Shown: piece after piece, positions 13,722-23,900 of the stretch
Layout of the letters: each line of letters starts with the position of its first letter
Position numbering within the stretch: the first letter of the stretch is position 1
Virus record (IMG/VR): IMGVR_UViG_3300013131_004115
Location: 1 to 40,989 of that record
Strand: one strand, 5' to 3'
Length of the DNA: 40,989 bases
Source: a virus
Translations under genes and position numbers: made by a program
The notes under the pieces: model-generated
Told to the model about the DNA's origin: nothing
Database searches by the model: none
Seen by the model: the letters and a program-made list of their open reading frames with translations, nothing else

Positions 13722-14696
13722 TCAATGTAAATTTTTATATCCTATAAATGATTCTTGAACTTCGCTATTAACATCCTCACCTATTTCATTATTAAAATCA
13801 ACGTTTTTATCATAATCTATAATATCATTTTTTCTCCAAAATTCTAAATTTTTAAGTTTTTCTAAAACATTTTCAGGTAAAATATCTTCAGGAGTAGTTG
13901 ATACTTTTTCTAATTTTTTTCTAACTTCATGCATATCTTCAAGACCATATACTTGAAGATCATTTTCTCTATATAAATTCACTAAGTTATTGAAATCATG
14001 CTCATAATAATCCATTTCTAAATAATCGTATATTTTTCTCATAGTAGTTTCAGGATCAATTATCAAATCATTATATTCTATAATATGAACACAATCATCA
14101 TTTCCTTCTAAAAAACATTTCTTTAACCCATTATATGATTGCCCTATAATACCCATGTCACCACATAGAAATTCACATCGAACATCATCGGAAAGAGGCA
14201 AATTAGATTTAACTAAAGATTCATCCGGAAAAGGTAATTTACCCGATCCTTTATATAAATTTCGTTTATGCATAGATATAAAAGAAGCCAGTATCTCTTT
14301 TATATCCCTAACTGGATATAAAATTTTAGGTTTTTGTATGTTAAAATATCCGCGTATATAATTTATTTTATCTATCCAACTTCTATTTTTATCTATGATT
14401 ACTGGCGCGGAAATATCAGAATAAAAATTATCAAGAACACTAGAAATAATTTTGCTTGCTTGTTCTGGTTTAGGATACGCTAAAAAAAGTTCATCATTAC
14501 TTAGTGAGATTTCTATAGCTAACATTGTAGGTACGACAGGTGAACTGGGACCAGAATGAATATTTGGGTTTTGATTTAAAATAGCTGAAAGTAAAGTACT
14601 ACCTGATCTAGGTAACCCTGCCATAAAATGATATATTTTAGTATTTTTATTCATTTCTTCACGAATAATTTCTTTAATCATATTTTTCATATCCAT
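13722..14696 (-). CDS. Sulfotransferase family protein
   Basis: The 324-residue product has PAPS-binding motifs: MAGLPRSGSTLLSAILNQNP (5'-phosphosulfate loop, residues about 26-45) and ILYPVRDIKEILASFISMHKR (3'-phosphate loop), then HIIEYNDLIIDPETTMRKIYDYL, typical of Sulfotransfer_3 members. It would move sulfate from PAPS onto a sugar, lipid or protein hydroxyl. It lies between an APS-kinase-like fusion and three glycan genes, so a sulfated surface glycan is the natural guess. The first 15 residues (MDMKNMIKEIIREEM) may be extra; a later Met is possible. Confidence 0.87.
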   Translation of the reverse strand: MDMKNMIKEIIREEMNKNTKIYHFMAGLPRSGSTLLSAILNQNPNIHSGPSSPVVPTMLAIEISLSNDELFLAYPKPEQASKIISSVLDNFYSDISAPVIIDKNRSWIDKINYIRGYFNIQKPKILYPVRDIKEILASFISMHKRNLYKGSGKLPFPDESLVKSNLPLSDDVRCEFLCGDMGIIGQSYNGLKKCFLEGNDDCVHIIEYNDLIIDPETTMRKIYDYLEMDYYEHDFNNLVNLYRENDLQVYGLEDMHEVRKKLEKVSTTPEDILPENVLEKLKNLEFWRKNDIIDYDKNVDFNNEIGEDVNSEVQESFIGYKNLH

Positions 14697-14708
14697 AATA
14701 GTTATACC

Positions 14709-15605
14709 CTATTGATTATCAACAGAAACAATAATCTTATTTATATCAAATATTTTAGTGGTATCTGTAAAAGGATATTCTACTTCATTTCCATTAAAAT
14801 CAAAATCAAATAAGTAACTTCCAGGAAGTTTAAAATCATAAGGAACATCAGTACAAATATTATCATGTATATCGTAACCAAAAACTGAAGGGCTTGTACC
14901 ATTCCATAATACTGTAGATTTTCTCTTCATTGCTGCTGCAGCATGCTGTAGACAAGAATCAATTAAAATTCTTTTTTTACTATGAAGTATGATACTAAAA
15001 AGTTCCATCAAATTCAATGCTTGTGTTGGAGCAGCAAAAATATGTTCAGCTCCATTTAATTTTTCTGAATTAATTTTTGTAACCTGATATATGTGATAAT
15101 CATTTTTATAATAATCTACTAATTCCTGTGCTAAATCTGTGGGCATGTCCCTTGTCCAAGCATAAGGTTTAGCATCAGCAGTCATCATGCCCCCATTAGT
15201 ATGAATTAACATAATAGGTTTTTTTCTTGACCAAAATTTCTTTGAAATATCCCATTGTAGTTTATTAAATTTAATTTCAGGAGTTTCATTATTATATTTT
15301 AATTGGTGCATTTCGCACCAATTTTCAATTAATTTTTTTCTTTTGTGTATATGATTAGTTGTATAATATGGCTCATGATGAAAAATAATTGAATCCTTAT
15401 CTTGAATATATTCTTGATAAAAGTAACTTGTGTTCCCCAAAAGAAATACACGATCTACAAAAGATAAGTTAATAAAAATATCCGGATAGGCACATACGAT
15501 AATTAATTTTCTATCTGGATAATTATTTTTTATGGTTTTAGCTACTGCTGTTGCAGCTATATGTTTACCTATACCACCTTGAAGATGAAAAATACTATAT
15601 TTCAT
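14709..15605 (-). CDS. GT9-like glycosyltransferase (heptosyltransferase fold)
   Basis: The 298-residue product has a GT-B outline: IFHLQGGIGKHIAATAVAKTI with a Gly-rich donor-side loop at the N-terminus, RKLIIVCAYPDIFINL, and near the C-terminus ILIDSCLQHAAAAMKRKSTVLWNG, which corresponds to the GT9 D-S-x-x-x-H-x-A-A block, followed by TSPSVFGY. It would add a sugar to LPS-like acceptors. It is short for GT9 (about 340). AAAGG precedes the ATG. Its neighbours are a sulfotransferase and a GT2-methyltransferase fusion. Confidence 0.78.
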   Translation of the reverse strand: MKYSIFHLQGGIGKHIAATAVAKTIKNNYPDRKLIIVCAYPDIFINLSFVDRVFLLGNTSYFYQEYIQDKDSIIFHHEPYYTTNHIHKRKKLIENWCEMHQLKYNNETPEIKFNKLQWDISKKFWSRKKPIMLIHTNGGMMTADAKPYAWTRDMPTDLAQELVDYYKNDYHIYQVTKINSEKLNGAEHIFAAPTQALNLMELFSIILHSKKRILIDSCLQHAAAAMKRKSTVLWNGTSPSVFGYDIHDNICTDVPYDFKLPGSYLFDFDFNGNEVEYPFTDTTKIFDINKIIVSVDNQ

Positions 15606-15614
15606 AATAAACCT

Positions 15615-16904
15615 TTAAAATTTTTCCAATACTGTTAAACCATTATTATTAGTTTTATGTAGTTTAACTCTCCACTGCGGATTATCTATTATAAATTCTA
15701 AAATTGCTGGTATTAAACCTATACCTTTGCCCGTTTCGTCTCGTAGTCCATATGTAAATGTATCATGAAAAACAATAAATTTTTGTGCTTTATTTCCATG
15801 CAATTTTAATTCTTGTTTTAATTGATTATATGTATGGTAGGTATCAATGAATAAAAGATCCACCTCATCTATGGAAATTTTTAGTACATCATTTTGTAAA
15901 TATTTTACATCTTTTCCAAGAGTTTTAGCAACATCAAAAAGCTTTTGAACATTTTTATCTAAATATAAATCATATGAAATTAGCTTAGCATTTGTATTTA
16001 AAAATGCCCTAGTACTTACACCATATCGTACCCCCATTTCCACTATTGTTTCACATTTTTTAGCTAAATCGTAAAGTATATACAAATTTTCGTTTATATC
16101 AGAAGGTGTATCTTTTGCTAAAAGGTATTGTTCTTGTAAAATATCTGCACCTTTAACATTATATTGTTTGCTATCTATTGTAGATTGTTTAACTATGTTG
16201 TTGGGTATATCCCAGTTTTTTCCATTTTTAAAATGTTCAAAATTAAGTAGATTTTTGGAATCCAGTACCATTCTTTTGTTTATGTCGTCATTTTTATCAT
16301 TAAATTTTGTCAATGTTTCAGAAATTTTACCCTTTATTTTATTAGAATTGATAACGAGTATTCGTTTTGCTCGTTGTGCTAAATAATCATCACCATACCA
16401 AATCTGATAAAGTGATGGTATAGGTGTATATGATAATCTTTGCATAAACATACAAATACCAAACGCCCAAGCTTGCCCACCTATTGGCTCTGTATCTATA
16501 TAGTTTAAAACAGAAATTTTTTCTTCAGTGTTTATAAAATCATCAATTTTAAAATTGTTTTGTCTACCTATCAAATTAACACCCATTAAATCTTTCGGTT
16601 GTATTTCATAATTTAATACCATTTCAAATATTTCTTTATCGACCTTTATGTCATCATTTAAAATTCCTATTATTTTAGTGGTTGCCAATCCAACACCTTC
16701 ATTCCATGCTTTATTGACATATACATTTTTACCATAATCAATAATTTTTATTTTTTTATTTTTTAGAATAGATGAATTCGTACGAGCTAATCTATTATTA
16801 TCTATTATAATAATTGTATTAATTAAATTATTACTGCAGTATGAATCAATTGTATTAGGGAATTCTTCAGGTACCCACATAGTAGGTATAATAATATCAA
16901 TCAT
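15615..16904 (-). CDS. GT2-like glycosyltransferase fused to a SAM methyltransferase
   Basis: The 429-residue product has an N-terminal GT-A part (IDIIIPTMWVPEEFPNTIDSY; VNKAWNEGVGLATTKIIGIL then NDDIKVD as the DxD-like site) and a C-terminal class I methyltransferase part from about residue 280: CETIVEMGVRYGVSTRAFL (motif I), VDLLFIDTYHTYNQLKQELK, and FIVFHDTFTYGLRDETGKG, as in Methyltransf_24/CmcI-like enzymes. It probably adds a sugar and methylates it or its partner. The gene overlaps the upstream glycosyltransferase gene by ATGA. Fusion is in one frame, with no sign of frameshift. Confidence 0.82.
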   Translation of the reverse strand: MIDIIIPTMWVPEEFPNTIDSYCSNNLINTIIIIDNNRLARTNSSILKNKKIKIIDYGKNVYVNKAWNEGVGLATTKIIGILNDDIKVDKEIFEMVLNYEIQPKDLMGVNLIGRQNNFKIDDFINTEEKISVLNYIDTEPIGGQAWAFGICMFMQRLSYTPIPSLYQIWYGDDYLAQRAKRILVINSNKIKGKISETLTKFNDKNDDINKRMVLDSKNLLNFEHFKNGKNWDIPNNIVKQSTIDSKQYNVKGADILQEQYLLAKDTPSDINENLYILYDLAKKCETIVEMGVRYGVSTRAFLNTNAKLISYDLYLDKNVQKLFDVAKTLGKDVKYLQNDVLKISIDEVDLLFIDTYHTYNQLKQELKLHGNKAQKFIVFHDTFTYGLRDETGKGIGLIPAILEFIIDNPQWRVKLHKTNNNGLTVLEKF

Positions 16905-17542
16905 AAAGAGTTTGCCTTTTTAAAGTCTCCCTTATACATTTTATTACCTATATGATCGACAGTATGATGTGGATTTAACCAAATGTCGTAACCCAATTCT
17001 TTCAATTTCAAACATAATGTAATATCTTCACCTACAAAAGAACCTTTACTATAGGTATATTCAAAAATGTTTTTAAGTTTTTTACCACGAAATAATAATT
17101 CTACGTTTGATTCCCACAAGTCTAATAATGCTTTGCGTGATATTTTTAAAAATCCCGAACCACAACGATCTATCTTAATAAAACCGTCTTCTTCATCTAT
17201 AAATTTCCCATTAAGCCAAACATTGAACTCAATTTTTTTATCACCTTTATTGACAACAGGTAAAGCAATCACATCTTTTTTTGAAAGAATAATATCTATT
17301 AAATATTGAGGATCCCAGGATTCATCATCATCTATGAATACAATAGTATCGTAATTATCTTTAACCGCTAAAGCTATTAACTCATTACGAGCCATAGGTA
17401 AAATACTCTCATTAGCCAAGAATACGCATTTTATCTCTATATTATTTTTTAACCCTAATAATATTGATTCACATAAACTATGAACAAAATAAGCATCTAC
17501 CTTTTGATTCAAGCTGGGTGTAGCTATCAAAACTTTTATCAT
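16901..17542 (-). CDS. GT2-like (GT-A) glycosyltransferase
   Basis: The 213-residue product has a GT-A Rossmann start (IKVLIATPSLNQKVDAYFV), ESILPMARNELIALAVKDNY, IVFIDDDESWDP as the DxD metal site, and SKGSFVGEDITLCLKLKELG, the ED acceptor block of GT2-like enzymes. It is short (about 215), which is common for phage-encoded versions. It is the first gene of the glycan group 12830-17542, with GGAAAAAA before the ATG. Sugar donor and acceptor are unknown. Confidence 0.83.
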   Translation of the reverse strand: MIKVLIATPSLNQKVDAYFVHSLCESILLGLKNNIEIKCVFLANESILPMARNELIALAVKDNYDTIVFIDDDESWDPQYLIDIILSKKDVIALPVVNKGDKKIEFNVWLNGKFIDEEDGFIKIDRCGSGFLKISRKALLDLWESNVELLFRGKKLKNIFEYTYSKGSFVGEDITLCLKLKELGYDIWLNPHHTVDHIGNKMYKGDFKKANSL

Positions 17543-17654
17543 AAATTTTTTCCATAATCAGTTACTGTAAGTAAATACTATAAGGAGGTAATGTGATCAA
17601 ACTAATTCTAATAAATGTTGAATTGGTAGTTAATATATGTATATAACTAAGTGA

Positions 17655-17900
17655 TCACTGGTTTAATGCTGCTTCACCTTGATTAATTGCATTGTATAAA
17701 TCGGATATGTCCTCACCCGATCCCGAAACGTCTGGGTTTGCAACGACTAATTTAAGGTGTCCAACATTTCTATCAATGTTTCCGCGAATCATGTCTGTAA
17801 GTGTTTGTCCTGCAGCCAGTTTTGCTAAGGAATCTTGAATCACCCAAACACTGTCTCTAGCTGCTCTAATTGTTTGCAAAATTTCTAACGTAGTTGACAT
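17655..17900 (-). CDS. Small hypothetical protein with its own late promoter
   Basis: The 81-residue product (STTLEILQTIRAARDSVWVI..., ending NAINQGEAALNQ) is mostly helical with a Gly/Ser loop (SGSGED) at residues 60-65. No family is recognised. TATAAATA lies 32 nt upstream and AAAGGAA precedes the ATG, so it is expected in the late, virion-assembly phase. It sits directly downstream of the giant fibre gene, so it may be a fibre-associated or assembly factor. Confidence 0.7.
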   Translation of the reverse strand: MSTTLEILQTIRAARDSVWVIQDSLAKLAAGQTLTDMIRGNIDRNVGHLKLVVANPDVSGSGEDISDLYNAINQGEAALNQ

Positions 17901-17931
17901 AAAATTCCTTTAAATTTTTACATACATAACA

Positions 17932-17939
17932 TATTTATA
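17932..17939 (-). promoter_or_regulatory. T4-type late promoter TATAAATA
   Basis: A perfect TATAAATA on the minus strand; the T4 rule (-13 to -6) puts the start near 17926, giving a 26-nt leader before the ATG at 17900. It is followed by a good ribosome site (AAAGGAA). Confidence 0.8.
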
Positions 17940-17951
17940 TATGATAAATGA

Positions 17952-20900
17952 TTATCTATTTTCTAACGCAATAATTTTTGTTCTTAATTCATCAACTTCA
18001 TTTACTAATTGTTTAATCGTATTAACTATAATAGGTATTAAATGATCAATAGTTACATGCAATTTACTATTATCTTGATCACTTACAATTACAGGATCAT
18101 TTCCTTCAATTTCTAAAATTTCTTGTGCACTAAAACCATAACGTTTCTTGATATCTGTAATTACATTAGTATCGCGATTTTTGAAGGAAAATTCAATAGG
18201 GTTAATTCTTCTTAAAAAATCTTTACCATGCGGAACAGGACCAAATACACATTTATCACGGATATCTGAAACTGTTGTCCAACCAATTTGAATTTGAGCA
18301 CAGGAATGACTACTATTGCCCATGATGATACGATTTGATTCTGTGGTAATATTTGCCAAACCTGTTGCACCAACACCAGAGTAACAACCGAAGAAAAGAT
18401 TGTTACTGCCAGTGGTATTGCAGCAACCAGCATTTAAACCAAAGAAATTATTATTGGTCCCAGTGGTATTGTTGCGACCAGCATTGTTACCAAAGAAATT
18501 ATTATGAGTGCCAGTGGTATTGCTGCGACCAGCATATCGACCAATGAAATTATTATGAGTGCCAGTGGTATTGTTGCGACCAGCATACATACCAAAGAAA
18601 TTATTATTACTGCCAGTGGTATTGTTTCCACCAGCTGCACGACCAATAAAATTATTATAACAACCAGTGGTATTATTTAGACCAACATTTTGACCAAAGA
18701 AATTGTTGTATCCGCCACTAGTTGTACTTTTTCCTGCATATCGACCGATAAAAATGTTATGTGATGCTGTATTATTACAACCAGCACATAAACCAATGAA
18801 AGTATTATAACTACCATTGGTATTGTTGAGACCAGCACCTACACCAAAGAAATTATTATGTACGCCAGTGGTATTGCAGCGACCAGCAGAATTACCAAAG
18901 AAATTATTATGACTGCCAGTAGTATTGGAGCGACCAGCAAATGTACCAAAGAAATTATTATTACACCCAGTGGTATTGCAGCAACCAGCATAGAAACCTA
19001 TGAAAGTATTACAACAGCCGTCGGTATTGTAGCGACCAGCAGAATTACCAAAGAAATTATTATAACTACCAGTGGTATTACTACGACCAGCATTTCCACC
19101 AAAGAAATTATTATTACTGCCACTGATATTGCTGAAACCAGCAGAATTACCAAAGAAAAGATTGTTATTGCCAGTGGTATTAGCGCAACCAGCAAATGCA
19201 CCAATGAAAGTATTATTACAGCCATTGGTATTGCAGAAACCAGCATAGCGACCAAAGAAATTATTAGAACCGCCGTCGGTATTGCTGCGACCAGCACTAC
19301 AACCAATGAAATTATTATGAGTGCCAGTGGTATTGCAGCAACCAGCACTACGACCAAAGAAATTATTATTACTGCCAGTAGTATTGTAGCGACCAGCATC
19401 ACGACCAAGGAAATTATTACAACTACCAGTGGTATTGCAGCAACCAGCATTTGAACCGATGAAATTATTATAACAGCCAGTGGTATTAAAGCGACCAGAA
19501 TATTGACCAATGAAAGTATTATAACTACCAGTGGTATTGTTTAAACCAGCAAACATACCAAAGAAATTATTATGATTCCCAGTGGTATTGCCGCGACCAA
19601 CATATCGACCAAAGAAATTATTATGACTGCCTGTGGTATTGCAATTGCCAGCACATGAACCAGCAAAAAAGTTATTAGTGCCGTAAAAACCTGTTCCACC
19701 TATGCAACTTACAATATTATTTGTTCCGCATACATTAAAGGTAGCACTAGCTGCCCCTGATGCACCTTGTACACCTTGAGCGCCTTGGACACCTACACCT
19801 GTTGCGCCTTGGACGCCCTGTGCCCCTTGAGCACCAACTGCACCCTGTGCACCAACTGCACCCTGTGCACCTTGATTACCCTGTGGTCCTGTTGCGCCTT
19901 GGACACCTTGATTACCCTGTGGTCCTATTGCGCCTTGGAAACCTTGATTACCCTGTGCACCAACTGCGCCTTGGTCACCTTGGTTTCCTTGAGGACCTGT
20001 TGCACCTTGGACACCTTGATTGCCCTGTGCACCAACTGCGCCCTGGACACCTTGATTACCCTGTGGTCCTGCAGCTAAAGGAATAGAATTAGCAGAAGTA
20101 ATTCTACCTGTACTATCTATCACCAATCCTACATGATGGGTATTATTACCATAATTTTCTGGAAAAACTCCTGTAGCTGATAATGTAATATTGCCTGTCG
20201 TGTTACTATAAACTATACCATTACCTGTCTTTATTGCTGATAATGTATTAGCATATGCTCTGGTATTAGTATAATATAAGTTTGTACCTTCAATAATATT
20301 ACTTGTGGTAATATTTTGAATAGAGTTTGCATATAATACATTAGCTATTATAGCATTGGGTATAATAACATTACCAGAATCGTTGAATGTAAAAGAATAT
20401 GATCCAGCTTCTATAATAGTATTAGTGAAATTGCCAATAATATTACTAACAGATATGTTTCCAGTTGTAGTTAAATTTCCTACATATAGGTTTGCTGCTG
20501 ATATATTACCGGTATAGAAAGGTAATATAGATATAACATTGGCATACGTTCTTGCATTACTATAGTAAAGATTAGTGCCTTCTGTTACATTACTTGTTGT
20601 TAAATCTACTACATTAGCTTTAAGTGCCAGATTACCTTTAACTGCTTCATATACTCTTAAATCAGTATAATAGAGATTGGTGCCCTCTGTAATATTGCTT
20701 GTATTAAGATCGGTTACATTAGCTTTAAGAGCTAAATTACCAAGTATTGCTGAATATACACGAGTATTTGTAAAATATAAATTCGTGCCTTCTGTTACAT
20801 TACTTGTTGTTAAATCTACTACATTAGCTTTAAGTGCCAGATTACCTTTAACTGCTTCATATACTCTTAAATCAGTATAATAGAGATTGGTATCTTCAAT

Positions 20901-23900
20901 TACATTACTAGTTTTAAGATCAGTTACATTAGCTTTAAGGGCTAAATTACCCGTAACTGCTGCATAAACACGAGCATTGGTATAGTATAGATTAGTACCT
21001 TCTGATACATTTGAAGTAGTTAAATCTACTACATTCGCTTTGGTTGCTAAATTACCCGTAACTGCTGCATAAACACGAGCATTGGTATAGTATAGATTAG
21101 TACCTTCTGATACATTTGAAGTAGTTAATAATCCAGATGAAGAAATAGATAATGCCAACTGATTATTACTTACGTTTCCTGTAGCGCCCCCTACAGATGA
21201 AACTCCCCCGGTGATAGTTATAATACCAGTAGAATTATCATAGTTTCCGCTTCCAACAACTGAAATAGCTAATCTTGACCTATCATTACTAAAATAAAGA
21301 TTTGTACCTTCCGCTATATCTGTTGTGCTAGTAGGTAAAACATAATAAGTGGAACCATCATTGGTGAAAGACCATCTATCAGTGGATTCGTTCCATTTTA
21401 TATCTACGTTACCGCTTGTCCCCCTATTTAACAGAATCCCTGCATCTTGCGTAGGTACACCAGAATGATTAGAATTTAATACTATCTGATTGTCTGCTAG
21501 ATACAATTCCTCAGCATTAATTATTGTAGTATTTCCTGATATAGTTAAATTACCAGTAACAACTACATTACCAAGTGTGACATTGTTGGAAAGTAATGTG
21601 ATTACGTTAGAATATGTTCTAGCATTAGTAAAATATAAATTAGTACCTTCTGCTACATTACTTGATGTTAGGTCTACTATATTTGCTTTAAGTGCCAGAT
21701 TACCTGTAACTGCTTCATAAACACGAGCATTGGTATAATATAAATTAGTACCTTCTGCTACATTACTTGATGTTAGGTCTGTTATGTTGGCTTTGAAATT
21801 TAAATTACCTGTAACTGCTTCATAAACACGAGCATTGGTGTAATAAAGATTAGTACCCTCAGTTACATTTGATGTAGTTAAATCTACTACATTTGCTTTA
21901 AGTGCCAGATTACCTGTAACTGCCGCGTAAACACGAGAATTAGTAAAATATAAATTAGTACCTTCTGCTACATTACTTGATGTTAGGTCTACTATATTTG
22001 CTTTAAGTGCCAGATTACCTGTAACTGCTTCATAAACACGAGCATTGGTATAGTATAGGTTGGTACCCTCAGTAACATTACTTGTAGACAAATCGGTCAC
22101 ATTAGCTTTAAGTGCTAGATTGCCGGTTATTGCTTCATAGACTCTTGTATTAGTATAGTATAGATTAGCGCCTTCAGATACGTTTGTTGTTGTCAACAAT
22201 ACTATACCTGTTTGCCCATTAACACTTAATACATTGGCTCCCAAAGCTGAAACATTGGCTGATATACTACCAGTAACAGGATCATAAATTATTGTGCTAT
22301 CCGAAGCACTAATAGCCAATCTGGATCTAGCATTAGTAAAATAAAGATTAGTACCTTCTGCTACATTACTTGTTGTTAGGTCTGTTACGTTGGCTTTAAG
22401 TGCTAGATTGCCGGTTATTGCTTCATAGACTCTAGTGTTGGTGTAATAAAGATTAGTGCCCTCAGTTATATTTGATGTAATCAGGTCTATTATATTTGCT
22501 TTAAGAGCCAGATTACCTGTAACTGCTTCATAAACACGAGCATTGGTATAATATAGGTTGGTACCTTCTATTACGTTGCTTGTTGTCAAGTCTACTACAT
22601 TAGCTTTGAGTGCTAGATTTCCTACTATAGCAGAATAAACTCTAAGATTAGAAAAATAAACGTTACCTGTAGTGGTATCCCCACCTTCTATAATATTACT
22701 AGTGTATAATCTAGTTTGTGCGGGGTTTCCACCTTGGTCTAAAAATTCAAATGCTCCATTATTAAATTTTATAAATGATCCACCTAAATCTACAGTATTT
22801 CCACTTAAAAATAAATTAGCGAATCTATGTGTAGCATTACCTAATGAATATATTACATTGGTGCCAGGCGTTAAATCACCATTTATAACTATGCTACCAA
22901 AAGTTACATTAGAAGTGACATCTACATTTTGGCCAATGGATATTGTTGCTTGTCTTGATTCGCCAGGGGAACCTGTTATAATTACACCTGTTCCAGGAAT
23001 TACGTTTTGTACATAATCTCCGGCAGTTTGTGTACCCAAAACTATATCATCTAATATTGTATTTCCGGCTGACGTTATTCTACCGTAATTATCTACTGTA
23101 AAATTAGGTATAGTCCTGTTGTTACCGCCATAAGTAGTAGGTGTTACTCCAGTTCCAGATAAAGTAATATTACCAGTTACACTATTATAGACTATACCAT
23201 TACCTGTTTTTAAAGCTAATAACGTATTAGCATATGATCTAGCATTGGTATAGTATAAATTTGTACCTTCTGCTACATTACTTGTTGTTAAATCTACTAC
23301 ATTAGCTTTAGATGCCAGATTACCTGTAACTGCTGCATAAACACGAGCATTGGTATAGTATAGATTAGTGCTTTCAATTACATTATTAGTGTAAATATTG
23401 TTCCAATTTGTGGCATTAATAGTACTTGCATTTAAAGCTGTGGGAATAGTGATATTACCAGCATTATCAAACGTAAAAATATAACTTCCAGATGTAATTG
23501 TGGTATTAGTGAAATTTCCCACAATATTACTTAAGTTAACATTGCCCAATACGGTTAGATTACCTGTAGCAGTAATGTTAGAAAATACTACATCAGCTGT
23601 AGTTGAAACATCTTGACCTATTGATATAGTAGGTGTAGTACTTTCGTCACCTAAACCATTTAAAGTTATACCAGTACCAGAAACTAGATTAGCAACATAA
23701 GAGCCAGTAGTATCTGTACCGAGCCTGATAGAATTGGGTTGAATATTGGCAATGAAACTACTACCGGCACCTGTACTTATAGTGAAAGAATTACCTGAAG
23801 AAGTAAAACTTGATACCCCAGCAACCGCCACATTAGACGCACTAGTTATTCTTCCATGTGCATCAATTGTAACAACGGGAATATTAGCAGATCCACCATA

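Noticed and set aside
17592-17658. GTGATCA/TGATCAC inverted repeat around a 17-codon plus-strand frame
   Set aside because: Short arms, long AT loop, and one arm lies in a gene end; no clear function. AAGGAGGT here precedes only a tiny frame.
18858-19454. Long plus-strand ORF in the giant fibre
   Set aside because: Created by the 51-nt periodic repeat; the minus frame has the domains and the S74 end.
18380-19670. CRISPR-like regular spacing
   Set aside because: Period 51 with no unique spacers; the array is in-frame coding repeat.
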